This document shows, one piece after another, positions 1 to 6,862 of a DNA stretch of 64,000 nt (position 1 is the first letter of the stretch; every line of letters begins with the position of its first letter). The stretch comes from an uncultured Lachnospiraceae bacterium. GTDB taxonomy: Bacteria; Bacillota; Clostridia; Lachnospirales; Lachnospiraceae. A program made the position numbers and the translations under genes. The stretch lies in the NCBI GenBank assembly GCA_910585965.1, contig CAJUHH010000002.1:248001-312000 (forward strand), read 5' to 3'. The notes under the pieces were generated by a model. It made no database searches, had not been told where the DNA came from, and was given only the letters and a program-made list of their open reading frames with translations.

Positions 1-200
1 TGAGCGTTATTTTTTCCGGCATTTTTTCTGCCGCATATGCGTTTATGATTGCCAGGAAAACTGCTGACGGCGTGAATGTGGCGAGAATCGCAGGATTATT
101 TTTTATCGTCGTCGCCGCTTTCTGTTTTCTATGCTTATGGTGCCTCGGGAAGCTGGCATGGAACAAGCATGAGAAAGAGGAAAACAGATGCCAGGAATAG
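1..200 (+). CDS. C-terminal part of a membrane protein (5' end outside window)
   Basis: The third forward frame is open from the window edge to a TAG at 198-200 and encodes about 65 residues. Two hydrophobic stretches are visible, one beginning VIFSGIFSAAYAF and one LFFIVVAAFCFLCLW, separated by a short loop and followed by a charged tail (NKHEKEENRCQE), as expected for the last two membrane segments of an integral membrane protein. It overlaps the next gene by 13 bases, which suggests translational coupling. The family cannot be named from this fragment. Confidence 0.6.
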   Translation, partial: SVIFSGIFSAAYAFMIARKTADGVNVARIAGLFFIVVAAFCFLCLWCLGKLAWNKHEKEENRCQE

Positions 201-889
201 CAAAGGAAATCTATGTTTCGGGAATCTGCATAGAAGTGCGGAAAAAGAAGATAAAAAATCTATATTTATCTGTTAAGCCGCCTGACGGGAAGGTAGTCAT
301 TTCCGCGCCTTGCCGAATATCTGACCGATTGGTCGAGGAATTTGCAAAGGAAAGAATGGAGTGGATCCTCCGACAGAAAAGGCGGCTGGAGCAGATGCCG
401 CAGCAAGCGGAAAGGCAGTATCTGCCAGGAGAGGATTTGTATATCTGGGGAAAAAGGTATACATTGGCCTGGCAGGAATGGGGGAACCAGAATTCCTTTG
501 TCCTGGACGACGACAAGGCAGTGTTGTGCATGAGAAGCGGCAGCACCGTAAAACAGCGGGAGGCGTATATCCGGGAACAATACCGAGCCATGCTGAAAGA
601 AGAGACAGCGCGGCTTCTCCCCGAATGGGAGGCTAGAACAGGGCTGCATTGCAGCTCCTGGCATACGAAATATATGAAAACCCGCTGGGGGACATGCAAT
701 ACGGCAAAGAAACGGCTCTGGTTCAATGTACAGCTGGCAGAAAAGCCGCTGGAGTGTCTGGAATATGTGATTCTGCATGAGTTAGCACATACAAAGATAG
801 GAAATCATGGAAAGGAGTTTGCAGCGCTTATGGACCGGTATATGCCGGAATGGCGGGAGGTGAAAAAAAGGCTGAACGAAAGGCAGTGA
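188..889 (+). CDS. YgjP/SprT-type zinc metallopeptidase (DUF45, M48-like)
   Basis: Predicted cytoplasmic zinc-dependent peptidase of the YgjP/DUF45 group. The 233-residue protein ends with the diagnostic HELAH motif at residues 197-201 and a third likely zinc ligand, His207, in GNHGKEF. The family's RWGTC segment lies about 30 residues before it. The length matches the family. The ATG at 188 follows an AGAGGA ribosome site and overlaps the upstream membrane-protein gene. The substrate is unknown for this family and nothing nearby suggests one. Confidence 0.85.
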   Translation: MPGIAKEIYVSGICIEVRKKKIKNLYLSVKPPDGKVVISAPCRISDRLVEEFAKERMEWILRQKRRLEQMPQQAERQYLPGEDLYIWGKRYTLAWQEWGNQNSFVLDDDKAVLCMRSGSTVKQREAYIREQYRAMLKEETARLLPEWEARTGLHCSSWHTKYMKTRWGTCNTAKKRLWFNVQLAEKPLECLEYVILHELAHTKIGNHGKEFAALMDRYMPEWREVKKRLNERQ

Positions 890-1022
890 TTTTTTCCAAT
901 GATTATGAGCCAAGAGCCATGTTCTACATATTTGGAGAATAAAGATAAAAATAGTGCTTGCAATTTATTTCCAAGCATGTTATATTATAACTACACTTAC
1001 ATATTATTGTTGTGTAACGGAT

Positions 1023-1066
1023 AAAAAAGCAGGGAAGCCGCATGTTGAAATATATGTCGGCTTCCC
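1023..1066 (-). terminator. Rho-independent terminator for the small HTH gene
   Basis: Perfect 9-bp inverted repeat (1032-1040 with 1058-1066, arms GGGAAGCCG and CGGCTTCCC). Read on the minus strand it is followed by a T-rich run (TGCTTTTTTAT). It lies 23 bases past the stop of the minus-strand HTH gene. Confidence 0.75.
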
Positions 1067-1088
1067 GACGCTGTCAGGGGCAGGATGG

Positions 1089-1298
1089 TCAAAAGAGGTT
1101 ATCATCGTCGAAATGTACCATGATATCCTCTACCCGGCAGTGGAGAATGTTACAAAGCCGGTCTATCGTATTTACTTCTACATTTTTGTTATGCCTGAGC
1201 CGGTTGAGCTGGGAACGGTTGATATTGTGATACGTATATAAGTCGTATTGCGAGATATCTTTTTCTTTCATGGTTTCCCATAATCGGTCGTATCGGAT
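1089..1298 (-). CDS. Small Cro/CI-family HTH regulator (YozG-like)
   Basis: A 69-residue protein made almost entirely of one lambda-repressor-like helix-turn-helix (YDRLWETMKEKDISQYDL, then SQLNRLRHNKNVEVNTIDRL, then NILHCRVEDIM). This is the HTH_26/YozG layout of short one-domain DNA-binding proteins. An upstream in-frame ATG at 1331 exists but has no ribosome site. The ATG at 1298 has GGAAGA about 8 bases upstream and matches the usual start next to 'IRYDRLW'. A clear terminator follows. Its target is unknown. It sits next to the type III toxin-antitoxin locus but is separated from it by a gap of about 130 bases. Confidence 0.75.
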   Translation of the reverse strand: MRYDRLWETMKEKDISQYDLYTYHNINRSQLNRLRHNKNVEVNTIDRLCNILHCRVEDIMVHFDDDNLF

Positions 1299-1425
1299 CA
1301 TCTTTTCTTCCATTTCTGCGCAATATGACATTGCGTTGACAAATTGAAATTGTTGTTTTTCTTATTCCAATTATCAATGGAAAACCAGCAGAACAATAGT
1401 GTTCACATAAAGACACTATGAAAAG

Positions 1426-1944
1426 CTATTCACTTTTAGAATGTGTGGAAGAAACATGTTCTTGTTGGAGCTGTTGAACAAGTTGATGATAGATTTTAAA
1501 TACATCAGGAAAAATGACTTTTACACCACGTTTTGAAAGAGCCAAAACATTGCGTGCATTTTTTTCTACATCAGCAGCCGTCCTATCATCCATTCTAATG
1601 GGGCATTTGTTTTTATTGATGTATGCGGTTAAATATTTTTCCGTTGCAGGACACATATTTTGAATTAGAAACGCCGTATTTCTACCAAGGACTATGCCAA
1701 AACGAATTGTATTGCAGTGTCCATATTTTTTGATTTTATCTTGCGCTATTTGTTTGAACTTCTCAAATTTTGATGAAATAGGAATAATCCAGTAAATATC
1801 GGTGACTTTAGAATCCTTGAAAGCAAAAAAACAGGGACGGCTATGCGACATCCCATTAAGGGCATCTTTATTTTGCATAAGCTTGTCATCTGGGAAATCC
1901 TGATAATACTGGTCTGAAAGAAAATAGAACTGGGCTTGTAACAT
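1426..1944 (-). CDS. Type III toxin-antitoxin endoribonuclease toxin (ToxN/CptN/TenpN-like)
   Basis: 172-residue protein resembling the ToxN/AbiQ superfamily (PF13958), closer in look to CptN/TenpN than to ToxN: 'RPCFFAFKDSKVTDIYWIIPISS' in the N-terminal half, then an 'FLIQNMCPATEKYL' segment and a helical C-terminus with 'KRGVKVIFPDVFKI'. Such toxins cut RNA and are held inactive by the repeat RNA made just upstream. The context here is what makes the call strong: a consensus promoter, two tandem 48-nt repeats and a hairpin all lie 5' of the gene on the same strand. The ATG at 1944 has AAAGGA at good spacing. Base composition is more AT-rich than the neighbours, suggesting acquisition. Family roles known are phage abortive infection and plasmid stability; activity here is inferred. 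Confidence 0.8.
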   Translation of the reverse strand: MLQAQFYFLSDQYYQDFPDDKLMQNKDALNGMSHSRPCFFAFKDSKVTDIYWIIPISSKFEKFKQIAQDKIKKYGHCNTIRFGIVLGRNTAFLIQNMCPATEKYLTAYINKNKCPIRMDDRTAADVEKNARNVLALSKRGVKVIFPDVFKIYHQLVQQLQQEHVSSTHSKSE

Positions 1945-1993
1945 AAGAAAATCCTTTAAATGAATGATACATTTTATATGAATAGCAGTAACA

Positions 1994-2011
1994 CCCTGCC
2001 TTTTGGCAGGG
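1994..2011 (-). terminator. Hairpin between antitoxin repeats and toxin gene
   Basis: CCCTGCC (1994-2000) pairs with GGCAGGG (2005-2011) around a 4-base loop. No strong T-run follows, so it probably terminates only part of the transcripts. This is the known arrangement that keeps antitoxin RNA in excess over toxin mRNA. Confidence 0.65.
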
Positions 2012-2028
2012 CATTACAAACATTTTAA

Positions 2029-2114
2029 TCCCGACCATTTATAAGCCGCATATCGGGGAGCGAACATTATTTGTCGTCCCGACCATTTATAAGCCGCATA
2101 TCGGGGAGCGAACA
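2029..2114 (-). repeat. Two tandem 48-nt repeats (antitoxin units)
   Basis: Cores at 2029-2066 and 2077-2114 are identical over 38 bases. The 10-base linkers differ. Two copies of about this length fit CptI-type antitoxins and do not fit a CRISPR array. Confidence 0.9.
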
Positions 2115-2149
2115 CTATTTTATGGAAAAATCTTTTTCCTTATATTATT

Positions 2150-2178
2150 ATTATACGAATCGTATTACGCTATGTCAA
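2150..2178 (-). promoter_or_regulatory. Consensus sigma-A promoter of the type III TA operon
   Basis: Minus strand: TTGACA (2178-2173), 17-bp spacer, TATAAT (2155-2150). Both boxes are perfect consensus. Transcription would start about 30 bases before the first repeat. Confidence 0.85.
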
Positions 2179-2251
2179 TTATATATTAAAAGTATATGGG
2201 AAAAGTACAGATATATATTGACAGATGTTGCCCGCTTTAAACAAATAGAAC

Positions 2252-2280
2252 TTGACATGCCAAATGCCGAATGATACCAT
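2252..2280 (+). promoter_or_regulatory. Promoter of the TetR gene
   Basis: TTGACA at 2252-2257, 17-bp spacer, TACCAT at 2275-2280. A candidate operator starts 3 bases downstream, a position suited to autorepression. Confidence 0.65.
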
Positions 2281-2282
2281 AG

Positions 2283-2303
2283 ATACATACTGAATGAATG
2301 TAA
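2283..2303 (+). promoter_or_regulatory. Candidate TetR operator 1
   Basis: 21-bp near-palindrome (ATACATAC-TGAATGAATGTAA) covering the expected start point of the TetR gene. It matches the reverse complement of the site at 3033-3053 at 19 of 21 positions. Confidence 0.65.
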
Positions 2304-2321
2304 AAGAAAGAGAGAAGTTAT

Positions 2322-2978
2322 ATGGCGCGGAATAAATATCCCGAGGTAACGGTAGAAAAAATACTGAAAGCAGCCCAGAAATTATTTTTGGAGAAGGGCT
2401 ATGACAACACGACGATCCAGGATATTGTCGATGAACTGGGCGGATTGACAAAAGGGGCGATCTACCATCATTTCAAATCCAAAGAAGATATTATGGATGC
2501 TTTGGGCGATCAGATGTTTTTTGACCACAACCCTTTTGAGGAGATCAGGAGCCGCAAGGACTTGAACGGACTTCAGAAAATGAGGACGGCTATGCTGCGG
2601 AACCTGTCTGACCAGGAACGGATGGAAATCACGAGACAGGCGATACCGATTATGAAAAATCCCCGTATTCTGGCAGGGACGATAGAAACAAACCGCCGCA
2701 TCTTAAGCCCTTTTTTCCAGGAGCTGATCGAGGAGGGGAACAGGGACGGCTCCATTCGCACAAAATATGCGAAAGAGCTGGCAGAGCTTCTGCCGTTGCT
2801 GGACATATGGATCATGCCATCCATTTATCCGGCAAACAAGGAAGAAATCAAGCGCAAGTTCGAGCTTGTAAGGGATATGTTCGCCGCCATGGGACTGCCC
2901 TTATTTGACGACGAGGTTATCCATGTCATCATGGATGCGGTAGAAAAGGGACTCTATGGCAGGAAAGAAGCGCAATAA
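2322..2978 (+). CDS. TetR/AcrR-family transcriptional regulator
   Basis: 218 residues. The N-terminal 60 residues form a TetR helix-turn-helix (ILKAAQKLFLEKGYDNTTIQDIVDEL, then GAIYHHFKSKEDI), followed by a helical ligand-binding domain. It probably represses itself and the MFS transporter 90 bases downstream: two nearly identical 21-bp sites lie at its own start point and just before the transporter's ribosome site. The ligand is presumably a transporter substrate; nothing in the sequence names it. Confidence 0.9.
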   Translation: MARNKYPEVTVEKILKAAQKLFLEKGYDNTTIQDIVDELGGLTKGAIYHHFKSKEDIMDALGDQMFFDHNPFEEIRSRKDLNGLQKMRTAMLRNLSDQERMEITRQAIPIMKNPRILAGTIETNRRILSPFFQELIEEGNRDGSIRTKYAKELAELLPLLDIWIMPSIYPANKEEIKRKFELVRDMFAAMGLPLFDDEVIHVIMDAVEKGLYGRKEAQ

Positions 2979-2990
2979 AGGAAACCATGG

Positions 2991-3017
2991 CCACCGACAG
3001 TTCGATATGTTCGGTGG
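2991..3017 (+). terminator. Hairpin after the TetR gene
   Basis: CCACCGA (2991-2997) pairs with TCGGTGG (3011-3017), 12 bases past the TetR stop codon. The T-run is weak, so it may attenuate readthrough into the transporter gene. Confidence 0.45.
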
Positions 3018-3032
3018 TTATCTTTAGGAAAT

Positions 3033-3053
3033 ATACATTCATTCAGAATGTAT
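3033..3053 (+). promoter_or_regulatory. Candidate TetR operator 2 (before MFS gene)
   Basis: ATACATTC and GAATGTAT form a perfect 8-bp inverted repeat with a 5-base centre, immediately 5' of the AAAGGAG ribosome site of the transporter gene. It is the inverted twin of the site at 2283-2303. Confidence 0.65.
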
Positions 3054-3068
3054 GAAAGGAGAAAATAA

Positions 3069-4346
3069 ATGAAAGAAAAATTGTTTTCCAGGAACTTTAC
3101 CATGTTGATTTTAGGGCAGGTCAGCTCTTTGTTTGGGAATGTTATCTTAAAATTCGCCCTCTCTATGTATGTATTGGATACGACGGGTTCTGCCGCTGTT
3201 TTTGCGGGTATTCTGGCATTTGCGGCTGTTCCGTCCATTGTGCTGTCGCCCCTGGGAGGCATTCTGGCAGACAGGGCCAACCGAAGGAATATTATGGTGG
3301 GGCTGGATCTGCTGTCCGGCATATCTGTCCTGGCTACGGCACTGCTTTTTCGCAGCAGCGCCATGCATCGGATGGATATTGTGCTGATTGGAGGACTGCT
3401 CATGGTTCTGTCTGTTCTGGGCGCTTTTGAATCGCCTACCGTGCAGGCATGTGTTCCGCAGATGCAGACAGGAGATAATATGATCAAGGGAAACGCCGTG
3501 GTCAACCAAGTGGCGGCGGCCGCATCTTTGGCTGCACCTGTTCTGGGCAGTGTTTTCTATACGGCAGTAGGGATTAAGTCTGTGATGTTTTTTGTGATGC
3601 TTTGCTTTTTCCTGACGGCGGGATTTGAATGCCTGATCAGGCTGGAGTATGACAGGCCTGCAAAAAAAGAAAAGATAGGGACGATCGTAAAAAATGATTT
3701 TAAGGAGAGCGTGCAGTTTATCGGCAAGGAGCGGCCGGATATTCTAAAAATGCTGCTTTTGGCGACGGCAATGAATTTTTTGGTTGCGGGGGCGGCAGTT
3801 GTCGGCCTGCCGTTTATCGTCCGCCATGTCCTCGGAATGGGAGCCGGAATGTATGGCATTGCGGAAAGCCTGATGGGTCTGGCGGCAATCCTTGGCGGCA
3901 TCGCGGCCTCTGTGCTGGCAGGGAAAGGGAAAAACGGGTCGTCTGCAAAGGCGAACAGTCTTTCCGTGTGGGTCGCGCCGGTGGGCATATGCTTCCTGTT
4001 GGCTGGGGCGGCATTTCTCCTGCCGATCGGGGACATGGCAAAATATACGGTAAATCTAGTCGGATTCTGCGGCATTCAGATTGCGGCGTCTGTTTTTTCG
4101 ATTTTTGCGCTGACTGATATCCAGTCAAAAACGCCGAACCACCTGATCGGCAAAGTGATGTCCTATTCCATGGCAATTTCCATGTGTGCCCAGCCGCTGA
4201 GCCAGGCTCTTTACGGTATCTTATTCGATCAGTTTGAGCAGTCCGTTTATGTGATACTGGCGGCGGCAGGGATCGCGGTTTTGGCAATCGCGCGGTATGC
4301 GCCGGGAGTGCTGCCCATGAATTCCTTAAACTGCCTGGAAAAATAA
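3069..4346 (+). CDS. MFS transporter
   Basis: 425-residue integral membrane protein of the major facilitator superfamily. About 12 hydrophobic segments are visible. The loop after segment 2 carries the MFS motif-A-like 'GGILADRANRR'. The N-terminal half resembles MFS groups often annotated as macrolide or drug exporters. It is probably controlled by the upstream TetR protein through the operator at 3033-3053. The last 100 bases overlap, tail to tail, the AraC gene on the other strand. Substrate unknown; multidrug efflux is the most likely class but is inferred. Confidence 0.85.
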   Translation: MKEKLFSRNFTMLILGQVSSLFGNVILKFALSMYVLDTTGSAAVFAGILAFAAVPSIVLSPLGGILADRANRRNIMVGLDLLSGISVLATALLFRSSAMHRMDIVLIGGLLMVLSVLGAFESPTVQACVPQMQTGDNMIKGNAVVNQVAAAASLAAPVLGSVFYTAVGIKSVMFFVMLCFFLTAGFECLIRLEYDRPAKKEKIGTIVKNDFKESVQFIGKERPDILKMLLLATAMNFLVAGAAVVGLPFIVRHVLGMGAGMYGIAESLMGLAAILGGIAASVLAGKGKNGSSAKANSLSVWVAPVGICFLLAGAAFLLPIGDMAKYTVNLVGFCGIQIAASVFSIFALTDIQSKTPNHLIGKVMSYSMAISMCAQPLSQALYGILFDQFEQSVYVILAAAGIAVLAIARYAPGVLPMNSLNCLEK

Positions 4347-5167
4347 CTTGGATTGGAGAAACCGCAGCCCAAGGCAATGTCTGTAATGGGGCGGTCTGTG
4401 GAAGACAGCTGTTTGGCGGCGGCAAACAGTCTTTTCCGGCGGACGTATTCGATCGGGCTGTTATGCAGATATTGCTGGAAGATACGCTGGCATTCCCTCG
4501 GGCAGATATTGGCGGCTCCGGCAATGTCTGAAACCGATATATTTTCTGCCAGACGGCCGTCGATCCACAGGAGCATTTCTTTTAAACGCGTTTCACGGGC
4601 GGATGGGGCGGTGCGGGCAGGGACAGCCTGGCTTTTTGCCCTGACATACAGCAATATACGGGAAAGAGCGTCCCGCACCTGGAATTCATACCCGTCTTTT
4701 TCTTCCAGACATGCGGAAAAAGCCCGCTGAAACTGCTCCCAATAGCATTTATCCTCTGTTTCCGGCTGGAATTTCAGGAAAGGAACGCCGCTTTCCAGCA
4801 AGGGGCGTACATAGGCCGTGTCAAATATGCTCCCCGGAACTCCGCCTACGATGTCCGGGTCGAAAACAAAGGAACGGTAAGTGCAGGGAGAGGGTACGGC
4901 GGCGGTGAAAGAATGGATGACTTCCGTGTTGATGAAGCATCCTTCCCCGGCCTGCAGCTGGTAAATGCGGTCTCCCGCTCCAAGGCGTATGGAACCTTCC
5001 AGCAAAAGAAATATTTCTAATTCCTTATGCCAATGGGAGGGGATATGTCCTGCGGCAAATTGGTGGATGTCGCCGTCGTTGGCAGACAGATCGAATAACA
5101 GCAGCCCTTCTTCCGGCAGTTCTTTTCCGCGTTCATCGATAACCAGGGAATTCCTGTTTCGGATCAT
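4247..5167 (-). CDS. AraC-family regulator with N-terminal cupin
   Basis: 306 residues. A cupin-type sensor domain fills the N-terminal part ('GHIPSHWHKELEIFLLLEG', 'GEGCFINTEVIHSF'), typical of sugar- or metabolite-sensing AraC proteins. The C-terminal 100 residues hold the double AraC helix-turn-helix ('ISVSDIAGAANICPRECQRIF', 'PITDIALGCGFSNPSYFSRQFK'). The start has AGGAG at 8-base spacing. A good promoter lies at 5223-5195. The C-terminus continues about 20 residues past the usual end, which creates a 100-base convergent overlap with the transporter gene. Target unknown. Confidence 0.88.
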   Translation of the reverse strand: MIRNRNSLVIDERGKELPEEGLLLFDLSANDGDIHQFAAGHIPSHWHKELEIFLLLEGSIRLGAGDRIYQLQAGEGCFINTEVIHSFTAAVPSPCTYRSFVFDPDIVGGVPGSIFDTAYVRPLLESGVPFLKFQPETEDKCYWEQFQRAFSACLEEKDGYEFQVRDALSRILLYVRAKSQAVPARTAPSARETRLKEMLLWIDGRLAENISVSDIAGAANICPRECQRIFQQYLHNSPIEYVRRKRLFAAAKQLSSTDRPITDIALGCGFSNPSYFSRQFKEFMGSTPGAYRAIAKTAIPAAASIT

Positions 5168-5194
5168 AAAATCAACTCCTGTCGCTTTTGTTAT

Positions 5195-5223
5195 ATTATA
5201 CGTCGTTTTTTCTAAAGCGGCAA
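5195..5223 (-). promoter_or_regulatory. Promoter of the AraC gene
   Basis: Minus strand TTGCCG (5223-5218), 17-bp spacer, TATAAT (5200-5195), 28 bases before the start codon. Confidence 0.7.
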
Positions 5224-5338
5224 TGCTGAAATCTTTAGTAAAATATAAAAGCGCTATAAAAGTAAAAGTCTGAATATTTATAATAAATAATGTTTTCGCC
5301 AGGCTTAGGATGCCGCAAAGAGGCAGTAAGGAGGAGTT

Positions 5339-6001
5339 ATGAAAAATACAATTATTTTTGATTTGGATGGTTTATTGATCGACAGTGAAACAATCAGTTA
5401 TCGGATATACCGCGATCTGACGGGAAACTATCACAAGGATATTTCGATGGAAGAGTATATTCATGACTACAGCGGGAAGACGGAAATCAGGAACATGCAG
5501 ACACTAATCGGCGCATATGGCCTTCCGATTTCTCTGGAAGACGGCCTGGCATTTGCGAAAAAAAGGGAAAAAGAGTATTTCAGGGAAGGAGTTGCGCTGA
5601 AGCAAGGCGCGCGGGAGCTGTTGTCCTATTTGAAAAGGAGGCGGTATACAATCATATTGGCTTCTTCCAGTACGAAAGAACGCGCGGTAGGCGTTCTGGG
5701 ACAGAACGGGATAGGGGCATTTTTTGATCATATGGTATTCGGCGAGGATGTGGAAAGGGGGAAGCCTTATCCCGATATTTTTAAAAAAGCATGTGAATAT
5801 GCGAAAGAACCGCCGGAAAACTGCCTTGTGCTGGAAGACAGCGAGGCGGGGATACAAGCGGCATATGCGGCGGGAATCGATGTAATCTGTATTCCGGATA
5901 TGAAAGAGCCGGGGGAGGAATTCCGCAGAATGGAGACCGCAGAATTGCCTTCGCTGGCAGACGTGATATCCTGGCTGGAAAAACTGCATTTCTGCGCTTA
6001 G
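5339..6001 (+). CDS. HAD-superfamily phosphatase/phosphoglucomutase-like
   Basis: 220-residue cytoplasmic HAD subfamily IA protein. Motif I is FDLDGLLIDSE with nucleophile Asp8 and acid/base Asp10; motif II is the ILASSST segment; motif III/IV is K near 'RGKPYPDIF' and 'CLVLEDSEAGIQAA'. The helical cap between motifs I and II is of the beta-phosphoglucomutase type. The AAGGAGGAG site precedes the ATG closely. Substrate is not decided by sequence; sugar phosphates are usual for this subgroup. Confidence 0.85.
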   Translation: MKNTIIFDLDGLLIDSETISYRIYRDLTGNYHKDISMEEYIHDYSGKTEIRNMQTLIGAYGLPISLEDGLAFAKKREKEYFREGVALKQGARELLSYLKRRRYTIILASSSTKERAVGVLGQNGIGAFFDHMVFGEDVERGKPYPDIFKKACEYAKEPPENCLVLEDSEAGIQAAYAAGIDVICIPDMKEPGEEFRRMETAELPSLADVISWLEKLHFCA

Positions 6002-6120
6002 AATTCGGAGAAATGGAAGCCCGTTGCTTGCAGCGGAGTTGTTGGCTTTGCGGATTATCGGTTTTCTTTGGCAAATAAGTGTTGTATAATAATGTAAAAA
6101 AGAAAATTCACTTCCGCAGG

Positions 6121-6201
6121 CAATGAGCCAGGCATTATGCTGGAAACCAATCAGGAGCTGATTTGGGCATATTGGCGAATGCCGCGCGGTTGTTGGCTTT
6201 A
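6121..6201 (+). repeat. Short dispersed repeat, copy 1
   Basis: Shares GGCAATGAG-CAG and, further on, TTGGCGAATGC followed by G.TGTTGGCTTT with 6891-6939. It lies just 5' of the preferred start of the sce7726-like gene. A weaker partial match (GTTGTTGGCTTTGCGG) occurs near 6040-6053. Confidence 0.5.
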
Positions 6202-6213
6202 ACAGGAAAACAG

Positions 6214-6816
6214 ATGAAGAACAGATTGCATGACAAGGATATCCGGGATCCGCTGTTTGATTTTTTGGAAGAAACATATGGGAAGATCAGGATATTGGAA
6301 GAGAAAACGATAGGAAGATCCAGGGCTGATGTGGTTATGGTGACGCCGAATGCATTATACGGCATTGAAATCAAAAGCGATGCGGACACCTATGCGAGGC
6401 TGGAGCGCCAGGTAAAGGACTATAATGCATATTATGATTATAATTATGTGGCAGTCGGGGCGAGCCATGGGCTGCATGTGGAAGAACATGTGCCGGGATG
6501 GTGGGGAATCATTACGGCAGAGCGGACGGAAAGCGGCGTGGATTTTTATATCCTGCGCAGGCCGGGCAGGAACCCGGGAGCGGACTGGAAGAAAAAGATC
6601 AGCATTTTATGGAGGCCGGAACTGGCCCACATCCAGGAATTGAACGGACTGCCGAAATATAAAGAAAAGAGCAAACGCTTCGTGGCGGGCAAAATATTGG
6701 AAAAGGTGCCGGAGCATGTCTTGCAGGCCCAGCTTTGCGAAGAGTTGTTTGAGAGGGATTATACGTTGATCCAGACAGAGATCCTGGAATACAAAAGGAT
6801 GAATGGAAGAAGATGA
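6214..6816 (+). CDS. sce7726-family protein with PD-(D/E)XK nuclease fold
   Basis: 200 residues from the ATG at 6214. The core reads 'RSRADVVMVTPNALYGIEIKSDADTYARL', with Asp, then Glu-x-Lys, the PD-(D/E)XK arrangement of the sce7726/MmcB-like group. Later 'RQVKDYNAYYDYNYVAVG' is also typical. The frame stays open upstream to a TTG at 6163, but that extension is translated from the dispersed repeat and family members start near 'LHDKDIRDPLF', so I prefer 6214 (AGGAAAACAG upstream). Function is unproven; DNA processing is inferred from the fold. Confidence 0.7.
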   Translation: MKNRLHDKDIRDPLFDFLEETYGKIRILEEKTIGRSRADVVMVTPNALYGIEIKSDADTYARLERQVKDYNAYYDYNYVAVGASHGLHVEEHVPGWWGIITAERTESGVDFYILRRPGRNPGADWKKKISILWRPELAHIQELNGLPKYKEKSKRFVAGKILEKVPEHVLQAQLCEELFERDYTLIQTEILEYKRMNGRR

Positions 6817-6862
6817 ATGGGGACGAGGAAAGTCCTTTGGCCGGAACAGAGGAGGAATGCGG

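Larger units (their letters stand above)
1994..2143 (-). ncRNA. Type III antitoxin RNA (tandem-repeat, ToxI/CptI-like)
   Basis: Predicted transcript on the minus strand from about 2143 (7 bases after the -10 box) to the hairpin at 2011-1994. It contains two direct repeats of period 48 whose 38-base cores (2077-2114 and 2029-2066) are identical, plus a few bases of a third unit. Within each core, CCCGA and TCGGG can pair, and the intervening bases leave room for a pseudoknot like those of processed type III antitoxins. Cutting by the toxin between repeats is the known family mechanism. The RNA ends and fold are inferred. Confidence 0.75.

Noticed and set aside
954..1241. Forward reading frame of about 95 codons
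   Set aside because: It is antisense to the small HTH gene and crosses its terminator; no ribosome site or family match.
2029..2114. Two direct repeats resembling a minimal CRISPR array
   Set aside because: The linker is only 10 bases, no cas genes are near, and promoter, hairpin and toxin gene context explain them as a type III antitoxin RNA.
2071..2274. Forward reading frame of 67 codons
   Set aside because: It runs antisense through the antitoxin repeats and promoter of the type III locus.
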